Counted from the first letter of the stretch, positions 1-5,892 are shown. The stretch: DNA of 6,897 bases from an uncultured Planctomycetaceae bacterium (GCA_938008425.1 CALLKH010000102.1:1-6897), one strand, 5' to 3'. Translations and numbers: made by a program. The notes: generated by a model from the letters alone, not told the origin.

Positions 1-837
1 GACGCCGCGATATTCATACTTGCCCAGAAGGCTCGCCGGGCTCGCATCATCCTTGGCGTAGCAATACACCGCGATCGGAATGTGAAACTCCTGATCGATG
101 AAGATCTCCGCGACGCGATCGGGATAGCGGCCGCCCTCGGCGGTGTATGGCAGTTGCCGGCGAACCAGCCAGACGGGCCGGCCGTCGAAGTGCGTTTCGC
201 CGCGAAATTCGAGCGAAAGCTCATTTCGCCCCTTGGCTATGTCGCAGTATTTGACGAGAAGATCGAGTGCCCTTCGGAAGCCGAATTCGTCGATCGCACG
301 GCGGGCGGTTCGCTTCGCAAGGGCGCCATGAATCGGCTGCTTGATGCTCTTGATGATCAGATTGAGACCCTTGCCCGGCATGCAGACGGCCTGTTCGCGC
401 AGGTCCGGATCCGATGCGTTCTCATCGACCCACTTGCCCTTGACGTAAATGACCCGCTTGGCGAGCCCCTCGTTGCGCAGCCAGTACATCACGACGCTGT
501 AGGGCTCCGGGCGGAACTTGACTTCAATTTCCTGCTCGGCCGTCAACGCGTCGCCCACCAACTCCTGTTTCACGAAGGTGCAGGAGTAATCGCGTGATTC
601 CCTGACCAGGCGATCGCGCGCGGCGTGAAGCGCACGAAGCGGATCGGTGCGCACAAGTTCCTCGAATCGAGTTTCCACGATTTTGTCGTCCGCCAGAACG
701 ATGGGCAGACCGTTGTTGATGATGGGTTCGTAGGAGGTGTTCAGGGCCAGTTCGTAGTAGAAGATCACACCCAACAGAACGACAAAGAGGATCTGCAATC
801 GGCGTCGGGCTTTGCTGGGGGTGAACACGTGCGGCAT
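1..837 (-). CDS. DUF1571 family protein, membrane-anchored, C-terminus cut by window edge
   Basis: The molecular function is unknown; the family is typical of planctomycetes and probably acts at or outside the cytoplasmic membrane. The frame is open for 279 codons from ATG 837 to the left edge without a stop. An in-frame TGA (856-858) lies seven codons upstream and no other start lies between, so the start is well fixed, although the only Shine-Dalgarno-like sequence is a weak AAGG about 15 nt upstream. Residues 1-12 are basic, and residues 13-29 form a hydrophobic segment (LQILFVVLLGVIFYYEL) with no clear AxA cleavage site, suggesting an uncleaved anchor. From about residue 69 the DUF1571 signature appears: an ALHAARDRL helix, then DYSCTFVKQE (83-92), an EIEVKFRPEPYSVVMYWL core (103-120) and RVIYVKGKW (128-136). 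A later stretch, RVAEIFIDQEFHIPIAVYCY (241-260), resembles the outer-membrane lipoprotein-carrier-like beta strands of the family. The family assignment is from memory of its motifs; I am fairly sure of it. Confidence 0.85.
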   Translation of the reverse strand, partial: MPHVFTPSKARRRLQILFVVLLGVIFYYELALNTSYEPIINNGLPIVLADDKIVETRFEELVRTDPLRALHAARDRLVRESRDYSCTFVKQELVGDALTAEQEIEVKFRPEPYSVVMYWLRNEGLAKRVIYVKGKWVDENASDPDLREQAVCMPGKGLNLIIKSIKQPIHGALAKRTARRAIDEFGFRRALDLLVKYCDIAKGRNELSLEFRGETHFDGRPVWLVRRQLPYTAEGGRYPDRVAEIFIDQEFHIPIAVYCYAKDDASPASLLGKYEYRGV

Positions 838-894
838 CGGGCCTGAACAAACCTTTCAGCTTAACCGGGGATTTCGTCCGGCCGGCTATTCATT

Positions 895-1140
895 TCACAC
901 TCTTCGTATACGCCGTCGGTTCAAAGTCGGTGCAGCGACTGAAACGCGGGGAATGGCCGGGCCATCCAAGTCTTCATCGGCCGTCCGGCAATAATCGCCT
1001 GAGGACCGTTCCGAAAATTGAGCCGCCTCGGACCCAAAACTCTCGGACGTACCGGCAATGGATGATTGCGGCGGGTGGACGGTGCAATCATCTTGGACTG
1101 CGCCTCGTACTCCACGCGAACCGTTCCGGTCCAACGCCAC
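895..1140 (-). CDS. possible small protein of 81 residues, unrecognised
   Basis: This is a tentative gene. A GTG start at 1140 is preceded by CGGAGG (1152-1147), leaving a 6-nt spacer, which is a near-ideal ribosome binding site. A sigma-70-like promoter (1174-1202) would start transcription about 27 nt before this GTG. The frame ends with TGA, 57 nt before the DUF1571 start and in the same direction, so the two could be co-transcribed. The predicted product is polar, rich in Ser, Arg and Asp/Glu, has two Cys (residues 19 and 51), ends in a basic NRRRIRRV tail, and shows no signal peptide or membrane segment. Against it, third-position GC is only 45 of 81 codons, lower than expected for a real gene in such GC-rich DNA, and I recognise no family. 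An upstream TTG at 1146 is an alternative start but sits too close to the ribosome binding site. Confidence 0.25.
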   Translation of the reverse strand: MALDRNGSRGVRGAVQDDCTVHPPQSSIAGTSESFGSEAAQFSERSSGDYCRTADEDLDGPAIPRVSVAAPTLNRRRIRRV

Positions 1141-1173
1141 GCTCAACCTCCGTGCGGCGAATAGTCCACTTAT

Positions 1174-1202
1174 AGGATAACATTCAAAGGCCGCATGTTC
1201 AA
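1174..1202 (-). promoter_or_regulatory. candidate sigma-70 promoter, minus strand
   Basis: Reading leftward, TTGAAC (1202-1197) and TATCCT (1179-1174) are separated by exactly 17 nt, each matching 4 of 6 consensus bases. The site lies in the most AT-rich stretch of this intergenic region, with TATAAG directly after the -10 box. Transcription would start near 1167, just ahead of the CGGAGG ribosome binding site of the possible small gene, and would read on into the DUF1571 gene. Confidence 0.4.
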
Positions 1203-1295
1203 TAAAATCGTCCGAAAACAGCCGGTTTCAGGCCTCCCCTCCAGCCGCGTAACTCGTGCTGAGCAGGTCAGTAACGCGCGGCGGTCTCGCGCCGA

Positions 1296-1916
1296 TCAGG
1301 AATCTCCTCGGTAGAGGCCCTTCTGGAGAATATGCGCCTCAACCGCGGGCGGCGTCAGATTGTGAATTGATCGCCCCGACGCGACCCGCGCCCGAATGTC
1401 CGTCGCGCTGATCTCAATGTGCGGCGTCTTCAGGCAATGCGACAACAGCGCAGCCGCGGCCGGATCGCCGACCGCGTCGACGAGCAAGTCCCGCCGGGGC
1501 GGAGTCCATCCGGGGCGAACAGCCGTCACGATCTGGACGCGCGTCACAAGTTCGGAAACTCGATACCAAGTGGGAAGCTCCGGAAGCGAATCGCCGCCGA
1601 TGATCCAGAACAACTCGGCCGTGTTGCCGAACGTCGTGCGATAGGCGTTCACGGTATCGAATGTGTAGCTCGGTCCCTCTCGGCGGGATTCAAGATCGTC
1701 CACTTCGAACAGCGAATCTCCGTGCGCGGCAAGTTCAAGCATTCGCACGCGCTCGCGGATTTCCGTCAGATCGTGATTCTTCGGATGCGGCGGACGGGCA
1801 CATGGAATCAGCACGACCTTGGACAGCGAGAGCTGCTCGGCCACGGCGCGTGCAGAAATGAGATGGCCGAAGTGGACCGGGTCGAAACTTCCGCCGTATA
1901 GACCGATTCGAATCAT
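1296..1916 (-). CDS. nadD: nicotinate-nucleotide adenylyltransferase NadD
   Basis: Cytoplasmic enzyme of NAD synthesis: it transfers AMP from ATP to nicotinate mononucleotide, giving deamido-NAD and pyrophosphate. At 206 residues it has normal NadD length. The order of family motifs is intact: GGSFDPVHFGHL (8-19) with the nucleotidyltransferase HxGH histidines H15 and H18; PPHPKNH (42-48); GPSYTFDTV (81-89); IIGGDSLPELPTWYR (105-119), the substrate-binding segment; ISATDIRAR (169-177), the ISSTxIR nucleotide-binding motif; and a C-terminal VEAHILQKGLY (192-202). The gene begins 34 nt after the stop of the upstream lipoprotein gene on the same strand, suggesting co-transcription. No Shine-Dalgarno sequence is visible before ATG 1916, but the protein starts directly at the first Rossmann strand (MIRIGLYGG), which supports this start. 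Nothing appears truncated. Confidence 0.97.
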   Translation of the reverse strand: MIRIGLYGGSFDPVHFGHLISARAVAEQLSLSKVVLIPCARPPHPKNHDLTEIRERVRMLELAAHGDSLFEVDDLESRREGPSYTFDTVNAYRTTFGNTAELFWIIGGDSLPELPTWYRVSELVTRVQIVTAVRPGWTPPRRDLLVDAVGDPAAAALLSHCLKTPHIEISATDIRARVASGRSIHNLTPPAVEAHILQKGLYRGDS

Positions 1917-1950
1917 AGTCTGTTCGAACTTTGAATGTGATTCCGTGCGA

Positions 1951-2733
1951 TCAGGGCTGCGGCGCGTCGGACGTGACCGGCACGCCGGATTCCTTCGAAG
2001 CGGAACTCGCGGCCTCGGGCTTCCAGTCGATGCGCATTTCCACGTTTTCGGCCGAGAGCGATGTCTCCGCCTGATGGTTCTCCTTGCATGTCACCTCGGA
2101 TCGGCCGGTGAGAACAAGATAGAAGCCGCGGCCGGGACTCAGCTTGACCTCGAAGGTGAGATCATGAACACGTTTCGCGTCGGCTGCGCCGCTTCCGAGA
2201 TCGCCGGCATAGAGCGATTCCTGGCGGAGCACGACGCCCACAGAGTCCTTGACGACAAAATCCAGCGACAGATTCCCGGTCGGCACGTCATTGTAATCTT
2301 TCGAATCCGACTTGGACGACGCGGCTGTCGCGGAGGAGAGTTTGAGCCGGATCTTCGCCGCGACGGGACCCGACGAGGCGTTGTCGAACGCATAGCCGAG
2401 TTGAAATACGCCCCACGCGGTTCCCTCGCCGACGACGCCCGCCGAACAAGTCGCGCCGGCCTTATCCAATCGGCCGCTCTTTCCAGCCGCGCGCTCTCCC
2501 TCCTGACCGGAGGTAAACTTCGCGATGTTGAACGAAGTATCGGCGGGAATGGTTCTATGCCCGATGGCCAGGGCGGCCTCATCGAGATCGGGGCGCGCCG
2601 ACTCGACCATGCGAATGCTTGGATCGGCCGCACCGCCATCGCACCCGGCGAAGACGCAGCAGGACGCCAGAACGCACAAGAGTCCGACCGCGCGAGAAAA
2701 ACATGATTGCGAAGAAGCGTCAAACCTGAACAT
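1951..2733 (-). CDS. putative lipoprotein of unknown function
   Basis: A 260-residue exported protein that I cannot assign to a family. The N-terminus has a signal peptide of the lipoprotein type: R14, a hydrophobic stretch AVGLLCVLA (15-23), then two possible lipoboxes, LASC ending at C25 (a consensus match) and FAGC ending at C31 (Phe at -3 is unusual). The mature part seems mostly beta-strand, with segments such as WGVFQLGYAF (107-116), AAKIRLKLSS (125-134), NLSLDFVVKD (154-163), HDLTFEVKLS (190-199) and GFYLVLTGRSEV (203-214), and ends in a Ser/Ala/Pro-rich tail (241-260). C96 and C216 are single cysteines in the mature part. The start is bounded by an in-frame TAG seven codons upstream (2752-2754); no ribosome binding site is visible. 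It precedes nadD by 34 nt, so it is probably the first gene of a two-gene unit, though no functional link is evident. Confidence 0.8.
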   Translation of the reverse strand: MFRFDASSQSCFSRAVGLLCVLASCCVFAGCDGGAADPSIRMVESARPDLDEAALAIGHRTIPADTSFNIAKFTSGQEGERAAGKSGRLDKAGATCSAGVVGEGTAWGVFQLGYAFDNASSGPVAAKIRLKLSSATAASSKSDSKDYNDVPTGNLSLDFVVKDSVGVVLRQESLYAGDLGSGAADAKRVHDLTFEVKLSPGRGFYLVLTGRSEVTCKENHQAETSLSAENVEMRIDWKPEAASSASKESGVPVTSDAPQP

Positions 2734-2801
2734 GGTGAAGAGGTTATGAGGCTAACCGGCGACTGTCCAGCGAATGTGAGGGACCTTGAAGCTATCACGA
2801 G

Positions 2802-2850
2802 GCGGTCGCGCCCGGGCGAGGAGGCCGGCCGTCATTTGCCTGGCGACCGC
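2802..2850. repeat. 8-bp inverted repeat with a GC-rich, self-complementary interior
   Basis: GCGGTCGC (2802-2809) and GCGACCGC (2843-2850) are perfect reverse complements 33 nt apart. The interior holds the palindromes CGCCCGGGCG (2809-2818, sharing one base with the left arm) and GGCCGGCC. The site lies 69-117 nt upstream of the lipoprotein start, so it could be a folded mRNA leader or an operator. In DNA this GC-rich, chance pairing is possible. Confidence 0.35.
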
Positions 2851-2951
2851 ACCAGTCGAAAGCCGAAATCGGCCGAGGGCGCACAGGGCCCCCGTCGGTT
2901 CACAAGCCGGGTTCGACCACGCCTCCCGGCCCACCGACGAGCGGGCTTTCG

Positions 2952-2971
2952 AAGCGGTCATAAACCGTTTT
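2952..2971 (+). terminator. small terminator-like hairpin
   Basis: AAGCGGT (2952-2958) and ACCGTTT (2964-2970) pair over 7 bp with one G-U, around a CATAA loop, and the 3' arm runs into TTTT. It has the shape of a weak rho-independent terminator on the plus strand, but no plus-strand gene precedes it in this window. It might stop stray transcription toward pckA or be coincidental. Confidence 0.2.
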
Positions 2972-3105
2972 ACTTATGTCCCGCACGGGCAACTGCTTAC
3001 GAAAAATCGAGTCACGCAGGGTCGCTGTGAGATCATCGCCGCGGGAAGGGTTCGCCACCGCGCCGCATCAAACAGTTCGGGCTGCACTCCGAACACCCGG
3101 TTGCC

Positions 3106-3134
3106 TTGCCGAACGGATGCTCGTCTGTGACAAT
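3106..3134 (+). promoter_or_regulatory. weak candidate sigma-70 promoter for pckA
   Basis: TTGCCG (3106-3111) and GACAAT (3129-3134) are 17 nt apart and each match 4 of 6 consensus bases. A start near 3141 would give pckA a leader of about 72 nt. It is the best-placed candidate I found before pckA but is not strong. Confidence 0.3.
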
Positions 3135-3212
3135 GGTCGATTCGAGATTGGGTGATCCGACATCGGCCACACGCGTGCATCGAAGGGGTCATCGACGAAA
3201 GGGAATGCGGCA

Positions 3213-4802
3213 GTGATCAAGAGCAAGTACGGCGTTGAACAGCACGGCATCGAACCCACGCGCTACGTCTTCTGGAACAACTCGGTGCCTGCGCTCGTCG
3301 AGATGTCGGTTCAACGCCGCGAAGCGCAGCTGACCTCCACCGGAGCATTGGCCGCTTTGACCGGCAAGCGCACCGGCCGAAGCCCGAACGACAAGTTTGT
3401 CGTGCGCGACGCGAATTCCGAGAAAAGCGTGGCGTGGGGCAAGGTGAACCAGCCGATGACGGCGGAGACGTTCGACAAGCTGCACAAGCTCGTGCTCGAA
3501 CACATGAACACCCGCGAACTGTTCGTGGTCGATGCGATGGTCGGCGCCGACGAAGAGTACGGGCTGCCGCTCCGCGTCGTGACGACAAAAGCCTGGCACG
3601 CGCTCTTCGCGCGGCAGTTGTTTCGCCGGCCGACGGCGGAGCAGATCGAAAACAACAAGCCCGAGTTCGTGGTTCTCGGCGCGCCGGATTGCCTCGCGGA
3701 TCCGAAAACCCACGGAACCAACACCGAAGCCTTCATCGCAGTGGACTTCACGCGAAAGATCGTCCTCATCGGCGGCACACTTTACGCCGGGGAAATCAAG
3801 AAGTCGCTCTTCACGATCATGAACTATATTCTGCCCGAGAAGGGCGTCTTTCCGATGCACTGCTCGGCAAACGTGGGCGCGAAGGGCGACGTGGCGCTCT
3901 TTTTCGGCTTGTCCGGCACCGGCAAGACGACGCTCAGCGCCGATCCGAACCGCCAGTTGATCGGCGATGACGAACACGGTTGGTCCGATCGCGGCGTCTT
4001 CAATTTCGAGGGCGGCTGCTATGCCAAGTGCATCCGCCTGTCGGAGGACAAGGAACCGCAGATCTATCGCGCGATCCGATTCGGCAGCGTGCTCGAGAAC
4101 GTTGAAGTCATGGCGAACGGCCGCGTCGTCGATTTCGACAGCGACAAGCACACCGAAAACACCCGCGCTGCGTACCCGGTCGAGTTCATCGACAACGCCA
4201 TTCGGGAGGGCGCCGCGAAGAGCCATCCGACGGCCGTCGTCTTCCTCACCTGCGATGCCTTCGGTGTGCTTCCGCCGATCTCGCTTCTGACGCCTGATCA
4301 GGCGATGTATCACTTCCTCAGCGGCTACACCGCGAAGCTCGCCGGCACCGAGGCCGGCGTGGGCAGTGAACCGCAGGCGACGTTCAGCACCGGCTTCGGC
4401 CAGCCGTTCCTGCCCCGGGAGCCGATGGTCTATGCCCAGTTGCTCGCCGAGCGGATCAGGAAGCACGGATCACAGTGCTACCTGATCAACACCGGCTGGT
4501 GCGGCGGCGGCTTCGGAATCGGCAAGCGGATCGACCTGAAGTCCACGCGCGCCATGGTGACTGCCGCGCTCGCCGGCAGCCTGACGAAGGGCGAGACCAC
4601 GCCCGATCCCATTTTCGGATTGGGCGTGCCGACCAAGGTCGATGGCGTGTCACCGGAGCTTCTGCAGCCGCGAAAGTCGTGGCCGAACGCGGCGGATTAC
4701 GACACCCAGGCGAAGAAGCTGGCGGAGTTGTTCATCAACAACTTTGAAAAGTTTCCGAATGCCACCGCCGAGGTGAAGGCCGCCGGGCCGAAACTCGGCT
4801 GA
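3213..4802 (+). CDS. pckA: phosphoenolpyruvate carboxykinase, ATP-dependent
   Basis: Cytoplasmic enzyme that converts oxaloacetate and ATP to phosphoenolpyruvate, CO2 and ADP, the entry step of gluconeogenesis. It is 529 residues (E. coli Pck: 540) and appears complete. Key sites align with a steady offset from E. coli: R56 in TGRSPNDKF (oxaloacetate binding, Arg65), Y191 and K197 in YAGEIKKS (Tyr207, Lys213; Mn2+ site), H216 in MHCSANVG (His232), the P-loop GLSGTGKTT with K238 (Lys254), D252/D253 in LIGDDEHGW (Asp268/269, metal binding), and R318 in ENTRAAYP (Arg333). This architecture separates it from GTP-dependent enzymes. The start is GTG: an in-frame TGA (3153-3155) lies upstream with no other start between, AAAGGGA (3198-3204) gives a ribosome binding site 8 nt away, and the conserved VFWNNSVPAL segment (19-28) lies before the first internal Met. 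The upstream ATG at 3205 is in another frame and stops at once. No terminator with a T-run follows. Confidence 0.98.
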   Translation: MIKSKYGVEQHGIEPTRYVFWNNSVPALVEMSVQRREAQLTSTGALAALTGKRTGRSPNDKFVVRDANSEKSVAWGKVNQPMTAETFDKLHKLVLEHMNTRELFVVDAMVGADEEYGLPLRVVTTKAWHALFARQLFRRPTAEQIENNKPEFVVLGAPDCLADPKTHGTNTEAFIAVDFTRKIVLIGGTLYAGEIKKSLFTIMNYILPEKGVFPMHCSANVGAKGDVALFFGLSGTGKTTLSADPNRQLIGDDEHGWSDRGVFNFEGGCYAKCIRLSEDKEPQIYRAIRFGSVLENVEVMANGRVVDFDSDKHTENTRAAYPVEFIDNAIREGAAKSHPTAVVFLTCDAFGVLPPISLLTPDQAMYHFLSGYTAKLAGTEAGVGSEPQATFSTGFGQPFLPREPMVYAQLLAERIRKHGSQCYLINTGWCGGGFGIGKRIDLKSTRAMVTAALAGSLTKGETTPDPIFGLGVPTKVDGVSPELLQPRKSWPNAADYDTQAKKLAELFINNFEKFPNATAEVKAAGPKLG

Positions 4803-4836
4803 TCGCGTAACCCGACCTCTGCACTCCTCAAATTGT

Positions 4837-5010
4837 GTGGCACGCCACGTGCTCAATAACACTCGCGGTGAGTCAAAAGACCCACTGACAGACGCCGCCC
4901 GCCGGCAGACTGTGGAAAACCTCGCGGAAGACTGCGAGATTCTCCGTTGCCGGGAACTCGGCGTTGGCAAACAACACAGTGGCGTTGACGATTTCGGCCC
5001 GGTGCGCTAG
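4837..5010 (+). CDS. possible small ORF of 57 codons, unrecognised
   Basis: A tentative small frame starting at GTG 4837 (or GTG 4849) and ending at TAG 5008, 34 nt after pckA. The product is polar and charged, with a likely amphipathic helix DAARRQTVENLAEDCEILR and two Cys, and no membrane segment. Third-position GC is 37 of 57, mildly coding-like. Against it, neither GTG has a ribosome binding site, the 5' end coincides with a sigma-54-like promoter, and its stop codon forms part of a -10 box. It may be a decayed gene or chance. If the sigma-54 site is used, transcription would start after both GTG codons, so the two readings largely exclude each other. Confidence 0.2.
   Translation: MARHVLNNTRGESKDPLTDAARRQTVENLAEDCEILRCRELGVGKQHSGVDDFGPVR
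4838..4853 (+). promoter_or_regulatory. candidate sigma-54 (RpoN) promoter
   Basis: TGGCACG (4838-4844), four bases, then GTGCT (4849-4853). Against the consensus TGGCACG-N4-TTGCW this is 11 of 12 matches, and the invariant GG (4839-4840) and GC (4851-4852) are exactly 10 nt apart as sigma-54 requires. Transcription would start near 4864, some 209 nt before the membrane protein gene. The same bases form a short dyad (GCACG-CCA-CGTGC), so a hairpin or repressor site is an alternative. Binding sites for the needed activator were not identified; they would fall in the pckA 3' end. Confidence 0.4.
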
Positions 5011-5013
5011 ATT
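4985..5013 (+). promoter_or_regulatory. candidate sigma-70 promoter of the membrane protein gene
   Basis: TTGACG (4985-4990, 5 of 6 consensus) and TAGATT (5008-5013, 4 of 6) are separated by 17 nt, followed by an AT-rich stretch. Transcription would start near 5020, giving a leader of about 53 nt to ATG 5073. This is the best sigma-70-type site in the window. Confidence 0.5.
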
Positions 5014-5072
5014 GATTTCGAATCACGGCGGCCCGCCAACATCGACGCCGAGAGTGAAGAAAAGCCAGACAC

Positions 5073-5615
5073 ATGCCTGCAATCCCGACAATCCCCGCCA
5101 TCTGCCGTTTTCTGAATCGAAAATCGGTCTGGCGCGCGATCTGGATTGCCCTGCTGCTCCTTCACGCCCCGATCACGTATCGCGTATTTTCGCTCGCGAT
5201 TGACGGTGAATCGAAGTGGTCGAGCCTCGTTCTGATCGGCATTACCAATCTCTTCTTCGTTCTCGAAATCGTCTTCGGCTGGTCGCTGCACATTCTGACG
5301 GATCGGCGGCGGATCGTCGCGTTCGTCGTGATCATCGCGCTGTTGCACGTCGGTATGGTGGATCATGCCCTGCCCGGCTGGTCGTTCATGACCGAGCTCA
5401 ATGCATGGCTTGCAGTCTCGATCGGCGGATTGCTGCTGGTTGCCATCTGCCTGCCGAGAATTGCGGCGTTCTGCCGCGAATGGCGGGCCCTGCTCTTGCA
5501 GATCGATTTGTATCGACGACGACGCGGGCATCACGTCCGCGTCCTGTGTCGTCGCGAATCCCACGCGGCGCGGTTCCTCGCCCCCGTCCAATCGCATCGC
5601 GCTCCCCCATTCTGA
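5073..5615 (+). CDS. four-helix integral membrane protein, unrecognised
   Basis: A 180-residue protein of no family I recognise. Four hydrophobic segments suggest an integral membrane protein: about 22-42 (AIWIALLLLHAP), 50-72 (SSLVLIGITNLFFVLEIVFGW), 81-97 (IVAFVVIIALLHVGMV) and 111-133 (AWLAVSIGGLLLVAICLPRIAAF). Short loops carry DRRR (77-80) and a His pair at H92 and H98; helix ends contain many Trp. The C-terminal tail (about 148-180) is unusually basic, with RRRR at 148-151, HH at 153-154, two further His (H164, H175) and C159. The start is fixed by an in-frame TGA 18 nt upstream (5055-5057); the run GAGAGTGAAGAAAAG before it is purine-rich but not a strong Shine-Dalgarno sequence. It has its own candidate promoter (4985-5013), so it need not depend on pckA. 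Coding is supported by the alternating hydrophobic pattern; a transporter or sensor role cannot be decided. Confidence 0.75.
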   Translation: MPAIPTIPAICRFLNRKSVWRAIWIALLLLHAPITYRVFSLAIDGESKWSSLVLIGITNLFFVLEIVFGWSLHILTDRRRIVAFVVIIALLHVGMVDHALPGWSFMTELNAWLAVSIGGLLLVAICLPRIAAFCREWRALLLQIDLYRRRRGHHVRVLCRRESHAARFLAPVQSHRAPPF

Positions 5616-5651
5616 ATCCCCCGGCATTCCGATTCACAAGGCTGTCGTCCT

Positions 5652-5663
5652 CGATGCGCATCG
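5652..5663. repeat. perfect 12-bp palindrome
   Basis: CGATGCGCATCG reads identically on both strands. It lies 37 nt after the membrane protein stop codon. It could be a dimeric regulator site; a chance match is possible. Confidence 0.4.
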
Positions 5664-5715
5664 GGGCTGATCGGTCGTTCACGGATGCCTTCTGTCTCCG
5701 GATCGCTACGGGATC

Positions 5716-5731
5716 GCCGTGATTTCACGGC
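5716..5731. repeat. inverted repeat with 7-bp arms
   Basis: GCCGTGA, TT, TCACGGC form a near-continuous dyad; as RNA it would be a 6-bp GC-rich stem with a four-base loop. GAT and ATC flank it and could extend the stem with mismatches. No T-run follows on the plus strand, so it is either an operator or a terminator of a non-classical type. Confidence 0.45.
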
Positions 5732-5751
5732 CAATCGTGCAGGCCTGTCGC

Positions 5752-5761
5752 TGAGCGCTCA
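5752..5761. repeat. perfect 10-bp palindrome
   Basis: TGAGCGCTCA, 20 nt after the preceding dyad. Short enough to be chance, but notable as the third symmetric site in the gap. Confidence 0.3.
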
Positions 5762-5885
5762 CGGCACGCCGACACGAGCCCGAATCCCGGCGCGATCTCC
5801 CCTCGACGTTTGTTGTTGACTGTTCATGAATAAGGACTCCGCGCCTCGGAATTGATTTCCCGGTCGCGCAGAAAAACCCGCTCCC

Positions 5886-5892
5886 AGGAGGA
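5886..5892 (+). promoter_or_regulatory. ribosome binding site of the PEP-CTERM gene
   Basis: AGGAGGA lies about 10 nt before ATG 5903. It decides the start: the longer in-frame ATG at 5852 has no such site and would add a charged, Arg/Lys-rich 17-residue extension in front of a normal signal peptide. Confidence 0.8.

Larger units (their letters stand above)
838..1295. other. intergenic region between DUF1571 gene and nadD
   Basis: About 460 nt with no gene of recognisable family. It holds a candidate minus-strand promoter (1174-1202) and a possible small gene (895-1140), both listed separately. A GC-rich hairpin with 5-bp arms (1279-1294) follows directly after the nadD stop on the minus strand but has no T-run, so it is a weak terminator candidate. 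If the small frame is not coding, the promoter would give the DUF1571 mRNA a leader of about 330 nt. Confidence 0.6.
2734..3212. other. divergent intergenic region between lipoprotein gene and pckA
   Basis: About 480 nt separating leftward and rightward genes, so it must hold control elements for both. The open frames crossing it are Arg/Pro-rich and without a ribosome binding site or family resemblance, so I see no gene. It contains an 8-bp inverted repeat (2802-2850) on the lipoprotein side, a small hairpin with a T-tract (2952-2971), and a weak sigma-70-like site before pckA (3106-3134), each listed separately. No convincing promoter for the lipoprotein gene was found. Confidence 0.6.
4803..5072. 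other. intergenic region between pckA and membrane protein gene
   Basis: A 270-nt gap with three overlapping signals listed separately: a sigma-54-like promoter (4838-4853), a 57-codon open frame (4837-5010), and a sigma-70-like promoter (4985-5013). A short inverted repeat, CTCGC to GCGAG (8-nt loop, about 4920-4937), is also present. No strong terminator for pckA is visible. Confidence 0.6.

Noticed and set aside
82..597. Open plus-strand frame of 171 codons at the left end
   Set aside because: It is the opposite-strand shadow of the DUF1571 gene, whose minus-strand frame shows family motifs and a bounded start.
1819..2706. Open plus-strand frame of 295 codons
   Set aside because: It overlaps nadD and the lipoprotein gene on the other strand, is Arg/Gly-rich, and has no ribosome binding site or recognisable motif.
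2786..3130. Open plus-strand frames in the lipoprotein-pckA gap
   Set aside because: Arg/Pro/Ala-rich low-quality translations with no ribosome binding site and no resemblance to a known family.
3165..3178. GG-N10-GC spacing suggesting a sigma-54 site directly before pckA
   Set aside because: Only about 7 of 12 consensus positions match, and the -24 element is poor; this spacing is common by chance in GC-rich DNA.
3189..4466. Open minus-strand frame of 425 codons antisense to pckA
   Set aside because: It lies almost wholly within an intact, unmistakable pckA; its His/Arg/Val-rich composition is what GC-rich coding DNA gives on the opposite strand, and it has no family motif.
5007..5627. Open minus-strand frame of 206 codons opposite the membrane protein gene
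   Set aside because: Its Asp/Glu/Arg/Gln-rich product is the expected antisense of a hydrophobic coding sequence; the plus-strand frame has membrane segments, a bounded start and a promoter.
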